A stretch of DNA of 33,405 nucleotides from Thermodesulfobacteriota bacterium (GCA_031082315.1 JAVHLC010000016.1:1-33405), one strand, 5' to 3'; shown: positions 1 through 7,612, counted from the stretch's first letter. A program made the numbers and translations. The notes: generated by a model not told the origin, from the sequence alone.

Positions 1-43
1 TATGGCAACCATGCTTAAAAACCGCTTGACAAAAAACACAGTT

Positions 44-116
44 GCTCAGGCGGATCAGCAAAAAAACAAAACAAACAACACATTAAGCTGAACGCTGATA
101 GCTGAGTGCTGACCGC
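44..116. repeat. AGCTGA-word dispersed repeat, copy 1
   Basis: An intergenic element upstream of the sugar-transferase gene. Its left part has CTCAGGCGGATCAGC, then an A-rich centre, then TTAAGCTGAACGCTGATAGC and GAGTGCTGACCGC, so the right side is rich in GCTGA words and the left in TCAGC words, giving a loose palindrome. Very similar sequences recur near 26031, 28359 and 32441. Function unknown; it could be a transcribed hairpin or a small non-autonomous mobile unit. Confidence 0.7.
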
Positions 117-149
117 CCGTCTGGAGACTAGGGAGATTTGAGTTAGGCT

Positions 150-1541
150 ATGATCAAGATATTCAACCAGTACTATCCCATCAGGAACGTCCTCTTTGTG
201 GTTGGTGAGGGCGGCCTTATTTTTCTGTCCGTCATTTTGGCCGCCATGGTTCGCCTTGGAGGACTGGATGACGGATGGCTGGGGGATAATCTGATATGGA
301 GCAAGATTTTTCTAATTACCCTGGTCTGCCAGGTTAGCCTCTATTACTTTGATCTTTATGATCTAAAAGTTACCGATACCTTTCTGGAACTGGGTATCCG
401 CCTCCTCCATGCCCTTGGGGTGGCTTCTATCGGTCTCGCCGTAATCTATTATATATTCCCGCAGCTCATCATGGGGCGGGGTATTTTTTTTATTACCCTG
501 GCCTTCCTGGTTCTTTTGGTCACTTCCTGGCGCTTTATCTACAATTTAATATTACGCAAGAATATGTTTGCGCAAAGGCTGTTACTGGTGGGAAACGGCA
601 GGTTGGCCGCAGACATCTTAGCGGAGCTGGGAGAGAAACCGGATTCAGGTTATAAGATAGTGGGCTTGGTCCCGATGGCCAGGGGGGAGAGGACATCGCA
701 AACAGAAATTCCTATTTTTGAGGATATCCGGGACTTAAAGAGGCTTGTCGAACAGGAAAAAGTTGACAAGATCGTGGTCTCTATGGACGAGAGAAGAGGC
801 GCGCTTCCGGTTGCCGAGCTCCTGGATTGCCGGATGAACGGCACCCCGGTTATAGAAGGCGAGACCTTCTATGAGATATTGACGGGCAAGATCCTGGTAG
901 AAAAGATTAACCCGAGCTGGCTCATATTTTCCGAGGGGTTTGAGAAGACGCCCCTGCATCGGGTGACGAAAAGGCTTGTGGGATTTGCCCTTGCATCGAC
1001 CGGCCTGTTAATAACTGCGCCGGTTATATTGATTACCGCCATAGCCATTAAGCTTGATTCCAGAGGCCTGGTGTTTTTTAAGCAGGAGCGGATAGGTGAG
1101 AATGGCCGGATATTCAAGGTCTATAAATTCAGGTCGATGAGAACAGATGCGGAGCTGAACAGCGGCCCGGTCTGGGCGCAGGAAGATGATCCGCGCATTA
1201 CCCGGGTAGGCAGGATTATACGTAACCTGAGAATCGATGAGATACCCCAGATGTGGAATGTCCTTAAAGGAGATATGAGCTTTGTGGGGCCCCGTCCGGA
1301 GAGGCCTCATTTTGTAAATGAATTAAGAAAAAGCGTGCCCTACTACGATCAAAGACACACAGTAAAACCGGGGATAACCGGTTGGGCGCAGGTTCTCTAT
1401 CCTTATGGGGCATCCGAGGATGATGCGTTGCAAAAGTTGAAGTACGATCTTTATTATATCAAACACATGTCTGTGGTAATGGACTTGTTAATTGTGGTAA
1501 AGACTATTAAAATTGTGCTTTTCGGCCGGGGATCACGTTAG
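150..1541 (+). CDS. Polyprenyl-phosphate sugar phosphotransferase (exopolysaccharide initiation)
   Basis: 463 aa membrane enzyme expected to move a sugar-1-phosphate from a nucleotide sugar onto undecaprenyl phosphate, the first step of exopolysaccharide assembly at the inner membrane. Four hydrophobic segments lie at about residues 14-35, 48-70, 85-104 and 111-135, followed by a Rossmann-like domain starting [14 protein letters not shown] and a fifth hydrophobic segment near 278-300. The C-terminal bacterial sugar-transferase domain shows [47 protein letters not shown] and [11 protein letters not shown]. The architecture resembles the PEP-CTERM-associated subgroup (EpsB/WcaJ-like). Substrate sugar cannot be read from sequence. 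The gene lies 29 bp before glmS, which makes the amino-sugar precursor of UDP-GlcNAc, so co-transcription is plausible. The ATG has only a weak AGGGAGA far upstream and a closer TTAGG. Confidence 0.88.
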   Translation: MIKIFNQYYPIRNVLFVVGEGGLIFLSVILAAMVRLGGLDDGWLGDNLIWSKIFLITLVCQVSLYYFDLYDLKVTDTFLELGIRLLHALGVASIGLAVIYYIFPQLIMGRGIFFITLAFLVLLVTSWRFIYNLILRKNMFAQRLLLVGNGRLAADILAELGEKPDSGYKIVGLVPMARGERTSQTEIPIFEDIRDLKRLVEQEKVDKIVVSMDERRGALPVAELLDCRMNGTPVIEGETFYEILTGKILVEKINPSWLIFSEGFEKTPLHRVTKRLVGFALASTGLLITAPVILITAIAIKLDSRGLVFFKQERIGENGRIFKVYKFRSMRTDAELNSGPVWAQEDDPRITRVGRIIRNLRIDEIPQMWNVLKGDMSFVGPRPERPHFVNELRKSVPYYDQRHTVKPGITGWAQVLYPYGASEDDALQKLKYDLYYIKHMSVVMDLLIVVKTIKIVLFGRGSR

Positions 1542-1570
1542 GTCCGGGGGAAGATGGAGAGGATAATTCC

Positions 1571-3406
1571 ATGTGCGGGATAATAGGTTATGTGGGCCAC
1601 AGGAGGGTGATACCGGTTCTCCTGGATGGCCTCAAGATGCTGGAGTACCGCGGCTATGATTCGGCGGGCATAGCTTATCTTAAGGATGGCAAGATAAATA
1701 TTAGCCGGGCCGAGGGCAAACTGGAAAACCTGGACCTTAAACTAAACGGGAAGAGGGATGAGGCCAGTTTTACCGGCATTGGTCATACGCGTTGGGCTAC
1801 CCACGGTGTCCCCAATGAAAGGAACGCCCATCCGCATACGGACTGCAAGAACGAGCTGGTGGTAGTTCATAACGGCATCATTGAAAACTATTTCAGCCTG
1901 CGGGAGAACCTAAAGGCGGAAGGCCATGAATTCCGTTCAGACACAGATACCGAAGTCCTGGCCCATCTTATCGAGAAATACTTTGCAGGCGATCTGAGTG
2001 AGGCGGTGGCCCGGGCGGTGCGGGAGGTAGAGGGTTCTTATGCCCTGGCCGCGATGTGCACTCAGGACGGAGTCCTGGTGGCGGCGCGTTACCAGAGCCC
2101 CCTGGTATTGGGATTGGGCGAAGGGGAGTATTTCCTGGCCTCGGACATACCTGCCTTTCTGCGTTATACCAAGGATGTTATGTTCCTGGACGATGGTGAG
2201 ATGGTTATCGTGCGCCGGGATGGGATACAGATAAAAAAGGCGGCTACCGGGGAAGAGGTAAAGAAGAAGGCGGAGAGGATAACCTGGGATGCGGCCATGG
2301 CCGAAAAGGCCGGCTTCAAACACTTTATGCTCAAGGAGATCTACGAGCAGCCGCAGGCCATCTTAAATACCGTAAGGGGAAGGGTATCGGGAGAAGAGGG
2401 CGAGGCCTATCTTCCGGAGATAGACCTGTCGGAAAAAGAACTGAAGGCTATCAGGCGCATAATGCTTGTGGCCTGCGGGACCTCCTGGCATGCGGCCCTG
2501 CTGGCCAAATATTATCTGGAAAAATGGGTTGGCCTGCCCACCGAGGTGGATCTGGCCTCGGAGTTCAGGTATCGCTCCTTGCTTATAGATGGAGACACAC
2601 TGACCGTCCCCATCTCCCAATCCGGCGAGACCGCGGACACCCTGGCCGGACTCCGTATAGCCAAAGAAAAGGGCTCCAAAATTATATCCATCTGCAATGT
2701 GGTGGGGAGCACGGTCAGCCGGGAATCGCACGGGACGATATACACCCACGCCGGTCCGGAGATAGGCGTGGCCTCGACCAAGGCGTTTACCAGCCAATTG
2801 ACCGCCCTCTACCTCCTGACCATCTATCTGGGCCGGGTGCGGGGGGTTATCTCAAAGGAAAAGGCCCGGCTTATGATTAAGGACATCATAGACCTCCCCC
2901 CGCTTCTCGAAGATAATATCAAAAATATACATGCGGCGGTAAAGGAACTGGCCCTGGAATTCTACAAGAAGAGGGATTTTCTTTATCTGGGCCGTAATTA
3001 TATGTTTCCCATTGCCCTGGAAGGCGCCTTAAAGCTCAAAGAAATATCTTACATCCACGCCGAGGGCTATGCGGCCGGCGAGATGAAGCACGGGCCTATT
3101 GCCTTAATCGATGAGGCCATGCCGGTGGTGGCCCTGGCCCCTGCTTCGCCGGTCTATGACAAGGTCTTAAGCAATGTGCTGGAGGTCATGGCCAGGCGGG
3201 GGATAGTCATTGCCCTGGCCGATGAGGGGGATGAAAAAGTGGGGGGGTTAGCCAGTCATACCCTGTTCCTGCCAAAGGTGTCCGAGGAGATGGCGCCCAT
3301 CCTTTATACCGTGCCCTTACAACTCCTGGCCTATGAGATAGCCGTCTTAAGGGGCTGTGATGTTGACCAGCCGCGCAATCTGGCCAAGAGTGTTACGGTA
3401 GAATAA
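1571..3406 (+). CDS. glmS: Glutamine--fructose-6-phosphate aminotransferase (isomerizing)
   Basis: 611 aa cytoplasmic enzyme that converts fructose-6-phosphate and glutamine to glucosamine-6-phosphate, the entry to UDP-GlcNAc, peptidoglycan and lipopolysaccharide. The start MCGIIGYVG places the catalytic Cys at position 2 after Met removal; the glutaminase domain continues with EYRGYDSAG, GHTRWATHG and HNGIIEN. Two SIS sugar-isomerase domains follow, with ACGTSWHA and PISQSGETADT in the first, and LGRNYMFPIALEGALKLKE in the second. The end PRNLAKSVTVE is the usual GlmS C-terminus. Length is normal for the family. It sits directly after the sugar transferase gene and is the last conserved gene before the accessory island; no glmS ribozyme is visible in the short 29-bp gap. 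A GGAGAGG Shine-Dalgarno precedes the ATG. Confidence 0.98.
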   Translation: MCGIIGYVGHRRVIPVLLDGLKMLEYRGYDSAGIAYLKDGKINISRAEGKLENLDLKLNGKRDEASFTGIGHTRWATHGVPNERNAHPHTDCKNELVVVHNGIIENYFSLRENLKAEGHEFRSDTDTEVLAHLIEKYFAGDLSEAVARAVREVEGSYALAAMCTQDGVLVAARYQSPLVLGLGEGEYFLASDIPAFLRYTKDVMFLDDGEMVIVRRDGIQIKKAATGEEVKKKAERITWDAAMAEKAGFKHFMLKEIYEQPQAILNTVRGRVSGEEGEAYLPEIDLSEKELKAIRRIMLVACGTSWHAALLAKYYLEKWVGLPTEVDLASEFRYRSLLIDGDTLTVPISQSGETADTLAGLRIAKEKGSKIISICNVVGSTVSRESHGTIYTHAGPEIGVASTKAFTSQLTALYLLTIYLGRVRGVISKEKARLMIKDIIDLPPLLEDNIKNIHAAVKELALEFYKKRDFLYLGRNYMFPIALEGALKLKEISYIHAEGYAAGEMKHGPIALIDEAMPVVALAPASPVYDKVLSNVLEVMARRGIVIALADEGDEKVGGLASHTLFLPKVSEEMAPILYTVPLQLLAYEIAVLRGCDVDQPRNLAKSVTVE

Positions 3407-3417
3407 GGCGAAACCCG

Positions 3418-3517
3418 GCGATAACGTTCAAGGCTTTGCGAATGTGCCATAGGCCATTTTTGCGATCTTACCAACTCGAAGTCCAATAAAGGAGCTGCAA
3501 AGCCGGTTGTTATACGC
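3418..3517 (-). other. attC-like recombination site A
   Basis: Imperfect palindrome of 100 bp just beyond the stop of the small zinc-finger gene and at the end of glmS. On the plus strand the outer arms are GCGATAAC (3418-3425) and GTTATACGC (3509-3517), which pair with one bulged base. The inner arms are GGCTTTGC (3432-3439) and GCAAAGCC (3497-3504), a perfect 8-bp match. Spacers between outer and inner arms differ in length, and the centre is unpaired. This R''-L''-spacer-L'-R' layout with terminal AAC and GTT is the hallmark of integron attC sites. Relative to the minus-strand genes it lies where a cassette attC should be, 21 bp after the stop. It could instead be an intrinsic terminator between convergent genes. 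Confidence 0.5.
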
Positions 3518-3538
3518 AGTGGGGTGCGTCCCTTTTAA

Positions 3539-3775
3539 TTATGCAAAGTGAGCAACCGGAACTTGGCGCTTTTCCGCAAAACTCTTTTTGTGAAGCTTTA
3601 TGCGCTCAATTTCGTGAAGCGTTTCCGCATCAAGGTAGCTCTCTCCGCAGTGAGGACAAGTTACCACAGGAACATTTTCTATAACCAAGATGTCCTTGCC
3701 CTTACCGTAGGTCCTTGCAACCCGCCGGACGCGCGCTCCCTCTTTTCCACAAATTTCACATATCATTTGTTCCAA
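3539..3775 (-). CDS. YgiT-type zinc-finger protein (MqsA-like antitoxin N-domain)
   Basis: 78 aa. Two CxxC pairs, CEICGKEG near residue 6 and TCPHCGESY near residue 40, enclose an ENVPVV core typical of the YgiT/MqsA zinc-binding domain. In MqsA a helix-turn-helix domain follows; here the protein ends after DAETLHEIERIKLHKKSFA, so it has only the zinc domain. Small proteins of this type usually sit beside a small toxin and are annotated as antitoxins. It lies 11 bp after the 79-aa gene, and a second YgiT-type protein is encoded at 4221-4454. The chosen TTG start has AAGGA six bases upstream; an ATG three codons later at 3766 is possible. DNA binding or toxin neutralisation is inference. Confidence 0.75.
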   Translation of the reverse strand: MEQMICEICGKEGARVRRVARTYGKGKDILVIENVPVVTCPHCGESYLDAETLHEIERIKLHKKSFAEKRQVPVAHFA

Positions 3776-3786
3776 GAATTTTCCTT

Positions 3787-4026
3787 TTATCCGCTGTTAT
3801 CCGCTCTTGTCTTCGGATGCCGTAATGCTCGATGTTTTGCTATAAGTGCCCTAACTGTAGAGACTAACTGAACAGGGATTTCTATTATTGTCTGGGTCTT
3901 ATCTTCATATGCTGCTTCATCCTCGGCCACAGCCACGGCTTCTTCTTCGGTTTGTTTCTCGTAATGGGCAAGAATTCTCTTCACCCTCTTTTCATCCCAT
4001 CCTTTCGGAAATCTACTTTTTTTCAT
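3787..4026 (-). CDS. Small acidic hypothetical protein, possible antitoxin
   Basis: 79 aa, not assigned to a named function. It begins MKKSRFPKGWDEKRVKRILA, then has a long acidic stretch EEEAVAVAEDEAAYEDKTQT and a hydrophobic segment IIEIPVQLVSTVRALIAKH. The charged, helix-prone composition and its position in a string of short overlapping genes suggest a toxin-antitoxin or accessory DNA-binding role, but nothing in it proves this. Its start overlaps the end of the upstream short reading frame by 14 bp and the YgiT-type gene follows after 11 bp, so all are probably co-transcribed. The ATG is preceded by a weak AGAAG. Confidence 0.6.
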   Translation of the reverse strand: MKKSRFPKGWDEKRVKRILAHYEKQTEEEAVAVAEDEAAYEDKTQTIIEIPVQLVSTVRALIAKHRALRHPKTRADNSG

Positions 4027-4192
4027 TTCTTCTTTCGCCTACTGCGCTTATAAGCTGCCTTCTTTTCTGACTAATAATACTATATTCCTTTAACCGGCAG
4101 CTTTCAGATAACATTTTGAGTATTTGAGAAGGGCCAAGCCTTTGGGTGTCGACCTCAAGCACTCTGTTATCTGCCGTTACGGGCAAATTCAT
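4013..4192 (-). CDS. Unrecognised short ORF in the toxin-antitoxin-like cluster
   Basis: 59 aa from the ATG at 4192; an in-frame TTG at 4243 would give 76 aa but lies inside the preceding zinc-finger gene. The product starts MNLPVTADNRVLEVDTQRLG and ends in a basic tail QKRRQLISAVGERRNEKK. No family recognised. It fills an otherwise unexplained gap and overlaps the next start in the ATGAAAAAAAGTAG region, the arrangement seen in coupled genes. It may be a real small gene or the remnant of a larger one. No strong Shine-Dalgarno is visible. Confidence 0.35.
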   Translation of the reverse strand: MNLPVTADNRVLEVDTQRLGPSQILKMLSESCRLKEYSIISQKRRQLISAVGERRNEKK

Positions 4193-4220
4193 GTTAACTG
4201 GTCGCTGATGGTCTCCACCA

Positions 4221-4454
4221 TTAAGAAGCTTCAGCAAAATCAAAAACAGGGACCTCCAGCTTTTTAACCGGTTTAAATTTGTCTTTCGCGAATTTCAATA
4301 ATTCATCAGTAACATCTGGAGAATAAGTCTTCTCACCGCAACGATCACAAACCTCAGCAGGTACATGTTCGACAAGAAAATACCTGTTTTCCTCTTCATA
4401 ATTGAAGGTTACCAACATTTTCTTTGTTTCACCGCCGCAGAAAACGCATCTCAT
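4221..4454 (-). CDS. YgiT-type zinc-finger protein, putative antitoxin partner of DUF4258
   Basis: 77 aa with MRCVFCGGET at the start and EVCDRCGEKTYSPDV near residue 35, so four cysteines in two CxxC pairs, with the central VEHVPAEVC segment typical of YgiT/MqsA zinc domains. Like the protein at 3539-3775 it has no helix-turn-helix tail; it ends KLEVPVFDFAEAS. Its ATG overlaps the TGA of the DUF4258 gene in an ATGA, the usual coupling of toxin and antitoxin in DUF4258/YgiT pairs (toxin first). The two YgiT proteins of the cluster are clearly different in sequence, so they are not a recent duplication. Confidence 0.82.
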   Translation of the reverse strand: MRCVFCGGETKKMLVTFNYEEENRYFLVEHVPAEVCDRCGEKTYSPDVTDELLKFAKDKFKPVKKLEVPVFDFAEAS

Positions 4455-4759
4455 TTCTTTTTCCTCCTAACTCTATAATCTATCCATTCGGTCTCATCAG
4501 GATCATAAGCTGTAATTATGACAACAGTCGGAGGGATGGAAAGCTGAACATGAAGATGTCTGCCGGATCTCGCTCTCCCATAAACAAGGCAACTCGGAGA
4601 ATATTTATCATCGGGATATTCTTCGATAATCTCACCTGATAATACGGCCTCTTCTATCTCAGCGCGATCAATGGACCGTTTGATCATCCTTTTTACGGCA
4701 TGGTCAGAGTAGCGGTATTCCCCTCTGCTTATTTTATCCCTTATTCCCTCTAGTTCCAT
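4451..4759 (-). CDS. DUF4258 family protein, putative toxin
   Basis: 102 aa. DUF4258 features are visible: YSDHAVKRMIKRSIDRAEIEEAV near residue 17, EEYPDDKYSPSCLVYGR in the middle, and HLHVQLSIPPTVVIITAYDP followed by a tryptophan-bearing basic tail ending RRKKK. This compact fold is related to RelE/BrnT-like small toxins and is commonly paired with a YgiT zinc-finger antitoxin, as here through a 4-bp overlap. RNase activity is inferred from the association and is not shown. It is the first gene of the minus-strand cluster; directly upstream lies the pseudogene carrying the 111-bp repeat element. Confidence 0.78.
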   Translation of the reverse strand: MELEGIRDKISRGEYRYSDHAVKRMIKRSIDRAEIEEAVLSGEIIEEYPDDKYSPSCLVYGRARSGRHLHVQLSIPPTVVIITAYDPDETEWIDYRVRRKKK

Positions 4760-4810
4760 ACATTTCTCTTAACATATAAATTTAAGCTGCTACGTATTTT
4801 ACGACTTCGT

Positions 4811-5127
4811 CTATTCCGACGCAGGATGTTCAGTAACGTTCAAAACTTCATTCTGTATAGCTGAATATATGGCACCATACCAATCTATATAATCACCGAT
4901 CTTATCTTCTATGATTTTGAAGCTCCCCGCAGCAAGCTGCGGGGAATCTCCGTATGCAAGGTAAAATGCATCGTATTCGCTCGCTAACCCCGCCGCAAAT
5001 AGCGGGGAATGCGCTCGCTATGCATGTTCAACTCCGATTCCGAAAGTTCTCTCCCAAGCTCTTCCTCTGCTACATTCTGGACATCTTCCATATTTATGGA
5101 ATAAATATCTTCCGAGGTATCGAACAC
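4811..5127 (-). pseudogene. Small hypothetical gene interrupted by a 111-bp repeat element
   Basis: Reading the minus strand from a GTG at 5127 (GGGAGG just upstream) gives VFDTSEDIYSINMEDV, then an acidic helix QNVAEEELGRELSESEL, after which the frame runs into the repeat element and stops at a TAG inside it. Beyond the element a second frame reads KIIEDKIGDYIDWYGAIYSA and then IQNEVLNVTEHPASE, ending at TAG 4813-4811. The two halves join smoothly as ...RELSESEL-KIIEDKIGDY..., which looks like one short soluble protein. The halves are in different frames as they stand; removing the element together with a 2-bp AA duplication (TTGAA before, AAAATC after) restores the frame. Family not recognised. 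Confidence 0.65.
4919..5029 (+). repeat. 111-bp GAAGCTCC...GCATGTTC element, copy 1
   Basis: On + it begins GAAGCTCCCCGCAGC, carries a perfect 9-bp hairpin CCCCGCAGC/GCTGCGGGG with loop AA, then GTAAAATGCATCGTATTCG, a second hairpin around CCCCGC...GCGGGG, and ends GCTATGCATGTTC. The ends GAA/TTC are inverted. A 112-bp copy in the same orientation is at 33064-33175 and a shortened 48-bp inverted copy is at 9931-9978. This copy interrupts a gene, which points to mobility rather than static intergenic structure. Confidence 0.85.
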
Positions 5128-5161
5128 ACGTCCTCCCTTCAAATGAAGAAATACGAGCAAC

Positions 5162-5222
5162 AAGAAACTTATAAATTTAAGGGCGTCCCGCCCCTCCTAC
5201 GGTTAAGAAACTTATAAATTTA
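5162..5222. repeat. Direct repeat pair AAGAAACTTATAAATTTA
   Basis: An identical 18-bp sequence occurs at 5162-5179 and 5205-5222, 43 bp apart. Between them is a short hairpin GGGCG/CGCCC and CCTCCTACGG. On the minus strand this lies just upstream of the interrupted gene, so it could be a duplicated promoter or leader segment; the AT-rich TTTATAAGTTTCTT would suit a -10 region. Related AACATATAAATTTAAG occurs at about 4770. Confidence 0.6.
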
Positions 5223-5274
5223 TGGACGTTGAGTTCCTTAGAATCTTAAGGGCCTCATCTCCTCCACAAGTTTT

Positions 5275-6813
5275 CTACATCGTCAAACCGTCAAAGAAAT
5301 CATTGTAGATATTATCAAGAAATTCTATGTAATAAATTTCTGTTCTATTGCTCATGAGGTCTCTCAATGCTCTCTCTAAGTTAAGCGTCTTGTTTTTTGA
5401 ATGCTGGCATAATAGTTCAAACTCCCAGCACCCTAAGATATAGAAGTCATCCCTCTCGTTTTTCATGTGTTTTCTTATTTCGTTTCTTCCGTACTGGTTA
5501 AGGGAGAACATCTCATCCAGATAGACGATGATATTGATGAACTTCTGTCCTCCATATGTTATCCCGTTCAATAGGCCCTGTCTTATATGGTCTTCTTTCT
5601 TGTAGAATTTATCGAGTCCTTCGGCCACGTTTTTGAGAAACGCCTTAATCCCCTTTCCGTCTTTGCTTTCAACCCCCGCCTTGGCATAGCTGTTCAGTTT
5701 TCGTTTTTTACATTCGATCTGAAAAATGGTTTGATCCGATACCAACAGCCAATCGGCGCTCCGTACTTGATTTCGACCAACGCGATAGGTTTGTTCGCCT
5801 ATTAGCCGAGCCCTGGAGAAAAGGTCTAAGTTGTAAAACGTTATGAGCTCACCCACATATGTTTCAAAGGCTTCTCCTAAGAGGCGAAATAATTTCGCTT
5901 TATATTCCTCCTGAAGCTTGTCCAGCAGGACATAATAAAGGCCCTCGGTGGTTGCATAAAGAAAGTCCGCCAGTGAAGGAATGATGTATTTCTCATTATC
6001 TTTATCTGAATCGGTAATGATAATAGGGTATCTTTTGAGCGGGTTAAACTCGTACTTTTTCAGTAAAGGACTTGCCAGTCGGTATTGCTTATTTGCCTCG
6101 CAGAAATGCTTTTTGTCAGTGGCAAAGATATCAAAGAACTTGTTTAAATTCTCCTGCGTTAGCAGTGGTTTTAGGGCTTCTATCTGTGTATTGGTGTATC
6201 GGCTTATTTCAAACGACGTTGATGCCAATCTACCATCCGGTGAGACAGCAAACCCGGCAAGAATTGAAAACCCAATTCTTAGGAGATCAAATAGGCTGAT
6301 GTTTAGGCTTTGATTGATTTCCCTCTTCAAGTCGTTGTCTGCAAAAACACGTTCAAATAGATAGACATATCTTCCCAGTATCGACGATGGGAGTCGGAGA
6401 TAAGACCATTGATGATTTGTTGCACGCAAAACCCATAGCCAGCTATCTTCTTCGGCTGGGTTTACATAATTTAGATCTGTTTCGAGGTTGCCGTACTTAA
6501 ATAGGAGGTTTGCCAAGTCCAATTCATTCAACTGCGTTCCTGTCTGCGAACAGTACAGGACAACCTGTTTTGCAAGGAACGAGATGAAATCCTTTGATAG
6601 TAGAATTTGATGCTTTACTTTTCTGCTTGCATGGAATTCGAACTCAAGGTTGATGTTCACCCAAACTTGATTGCCCATCAACACGCTCAACGTTTGCAGC
6701 GACATCAAAGAACCCACGAAGTCAAAAGGCTTGATTCCTCTTTGAAAGTCCTTGAACGAAATAGCACCGGCGAATGGCAAGGTGGATGCTGTTCTGGGTC
6801 GTATTGTTTTCAT
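5275..6813 (-). CDS. Orphan protein with PD-(D/E)XK-like nuclease signature
   Basis: 512 aa, family not recognised. The C-terminal third carries a plausible PD-(D/E)XK core: an acidic helix GEAFETYVGEL (Glu314, Glu317), then RSADWLLVSD with Asp354, a beta-strand TIFQIECKKRK with Glu367 and Lys369, followed by GIKAFLKNVAEGLDKFYKK. The D-x12-E-x-K spacing fits this superfamily of DNA-cleaving enzymes. The N-terminal two thirds are mixed alpha/beta with no motif I can name; no membrane segment or signal peptide. It is the largest island gene, sits between attC-like site B and the interrupted small gene, and has no partner methylase or helicase nearby. Roles in defence or mobile-element maintenance are speculation. 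The ATG lies 20 bp after the site B palindrome on the gene-sense strand. Confidence 0.7.
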   Translation of the reverse strand: MKTIRPRTASTLPFAGAISFKDFQRGIKPFDFVGSLMSLQTLSVLMGNQVWVNINLEFEFHASRKVKHQILLSKDFISFLAKQVVLYCSQTGTQLNELDLANLLFKYGNLETDLNYVNPAEEDSWLWVLRATNHQWSYLRLPSSILGRYVYLFERVFADNDLKREINQSLNISLFDLLRIGFSILAGFAVSPDGRLASTSFEISRYTNTQIEALKPLLTQENLNKFFDIFATDKKHFCEANKQYRLASPLLKKYEFNPLKRYPIIITDSDKDNEKYIIPSLADFLYATTEGLYYVLLDKLQEEYKAKLFRLLGEAFETYVGELITFYNLDLFSRARLIGEQTYRVGRNQVRSADWLLVSDQTIFQIECKKRKLNSYAKAGVESKDGKGIKAFLKNVAEGLDKFYKKEDHIRQGLLNGITYGGQKFINIIVYLDEMFSLNQYGRNEIRKHMKNERDDFYILGCWEFELLCQHSKNKTLNLERALRDLMSNRTEIYYIEFLDNIYNDFFDGLTM

Positions 6814-6832
6814 ATCAGTTTGACGGCATGTC

Positions 6833-6900
6833 AGCCAACGTGTGCGGCACAGACAAAATCAGCAGGTCTTGAGTCCTCCGTTTGTGCCGCTGTTAGGCGC
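6833..6900 (-). other. attC-like recombination site B
   Basis: A 68-bp imperfect palindrome between two minus-strand genes. On + the ends are AGCCAAC (6833-6839) and GTTAGGCGC (6892-6900). Inner arms GCGGCAC (6844-6850) and GTGCCGC (6884-6890) match perfectly, with unequal spacers. GTTAGGC fits the published attC core GTTRRRY exactly, and its complement GCCTAAC fits RYYYAAC. On the gene-sense strand it starts 12 bp after the stop of the membrane protein gene and ends 20 bp before the ATG of the 512-aa gene, the geometry of a cassette boundary. Confidence 0.6.
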
Positions 6901-6912
6901 AGTTGCCATTTT

Positions 6913-7449
6913 TTATACCTTCTTCAAAAATATTGCCTTGTCATATAGCAAGTTAAAAACCTTCTCATTTCTAAGCGAAAGTGCACGAAGAAAAAAAGTT
7001 GCCAATTTATAGGTCAACCGAGCAAAAAAATATGGCATTGGTAATAAAACCAACCAGAGAAATAATGCTGGTCCTTTTTCTCTAAAATAGAAAGCAAGAA
7101 AAAAGCAAAAAATGACAAGAAAGACGGCACCACCGATTTTCTGTGTTCCCATTGAAGCCTTACCACCTAAAATAAAGACGCCAACAATCATAACTGGAAT
7201 GGCAATAGCACTATACCAACCCAAAGCGAAGATACTTGCAACAACACCAGCTAATAGAGAGATGAATTCAAGTAACCAAACTGCCTTGACAAAGAAACGT
7301 TCTATGAATAACGCTTCTCCAATTTCTTGTTGAATAGCCTTATGCTCAGTATCGGTGAAGAATTTTCTGGCTAGAGCAGGCTCGATTCCAATAAGTATTT
7401 CTCCTCGTTCTGCTTGCTTAACGAATCCTTGATAGTTAGTATTATCCAT
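6913..7449 (-). CDS. Small multi-pass membrane protein of unknown function
   Basis: 178 aa from the ATG at 7449, which has GGAG six bases upstream; a TTG four codons earlier (7461) is the longer alternative. The first 60 residues are soluble (NYQGFVKQAERGEILIGIEP...). Hydrophobic segments follow at about residues 55-75, 78-95, 105-122 and 128-145, so about four membrane helices, and the tail FFLRALSLRNEKVFNLLYDK is cytosolic-looking. No transporter or enzyme motif was recognised. It stands alone between attC-like sites C and B, exactly one gene per cassette. Base composition is AT-richer than the flanking housekeeping genes. Confidence 0.72.
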   Translation of the reverse strand: MDNTNYQGFVKQAERGEILIGIEPALARKFFTDTEHKAIQQEIGEALFIERFFVKAVWLLEFISLLAGVVASIFALGWYSAIAIPVMIVGVFILGGKASMGTQKIGGAVFLVIFCFFLAFYFREKGPALFLWLVLLPMPYFFARLTYKLATFFLRALSLRNEKVFNLLYDKAIFLKKV

Positions 7450-7477
7450 AATATTCTCCAATCAAAATCTGGCAATT

Positions 7478-7612
7478 GCGCCTATCGGTTGGGCATATGA
7501 GTAGTGGCGGGTTACGGGGTACTTTACTATCAAGTTGGCAGAAAACTGATGCGGGCTACAAACGCCATAACCGCTACAACCCACGCCATTACTTATATGC
7601 CGTGTTATACGC
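7478..7612 (-). other. attC-like recombination site C
   Basis: A 135-bp imperfect palindrome. On + the arm starting GGCATATGAGTAGTGGCG (7492 on) pairs with CGCCATTACTTATATGCC (ending 7601) with a few mismatches. The right outer core is GTTATACGC (7604-7612), identical to that of site A; the left outer core GCGCCTATC (7478-7486) looks like a decayed GCGCCTAAC. On the gene-sense strand the site begins 38 bp after the stop of the 327-aa gene and ends 28 bp before the ATG of the membrane protein gene. All three sites read C-N-GCG-YM-TAACA on the sense strand. Confidence 0.55.

Noticed and set aside
3418-7612. attC orientation matching the plus strand
   Set aside because: The core GTTRRRY fits best on the plus strand, but all genes are on the minus strand and the distances from stops and to starts fit cassettes read on the minus strand. 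Orientation therefore remains uncertain and only the minus reading is used.
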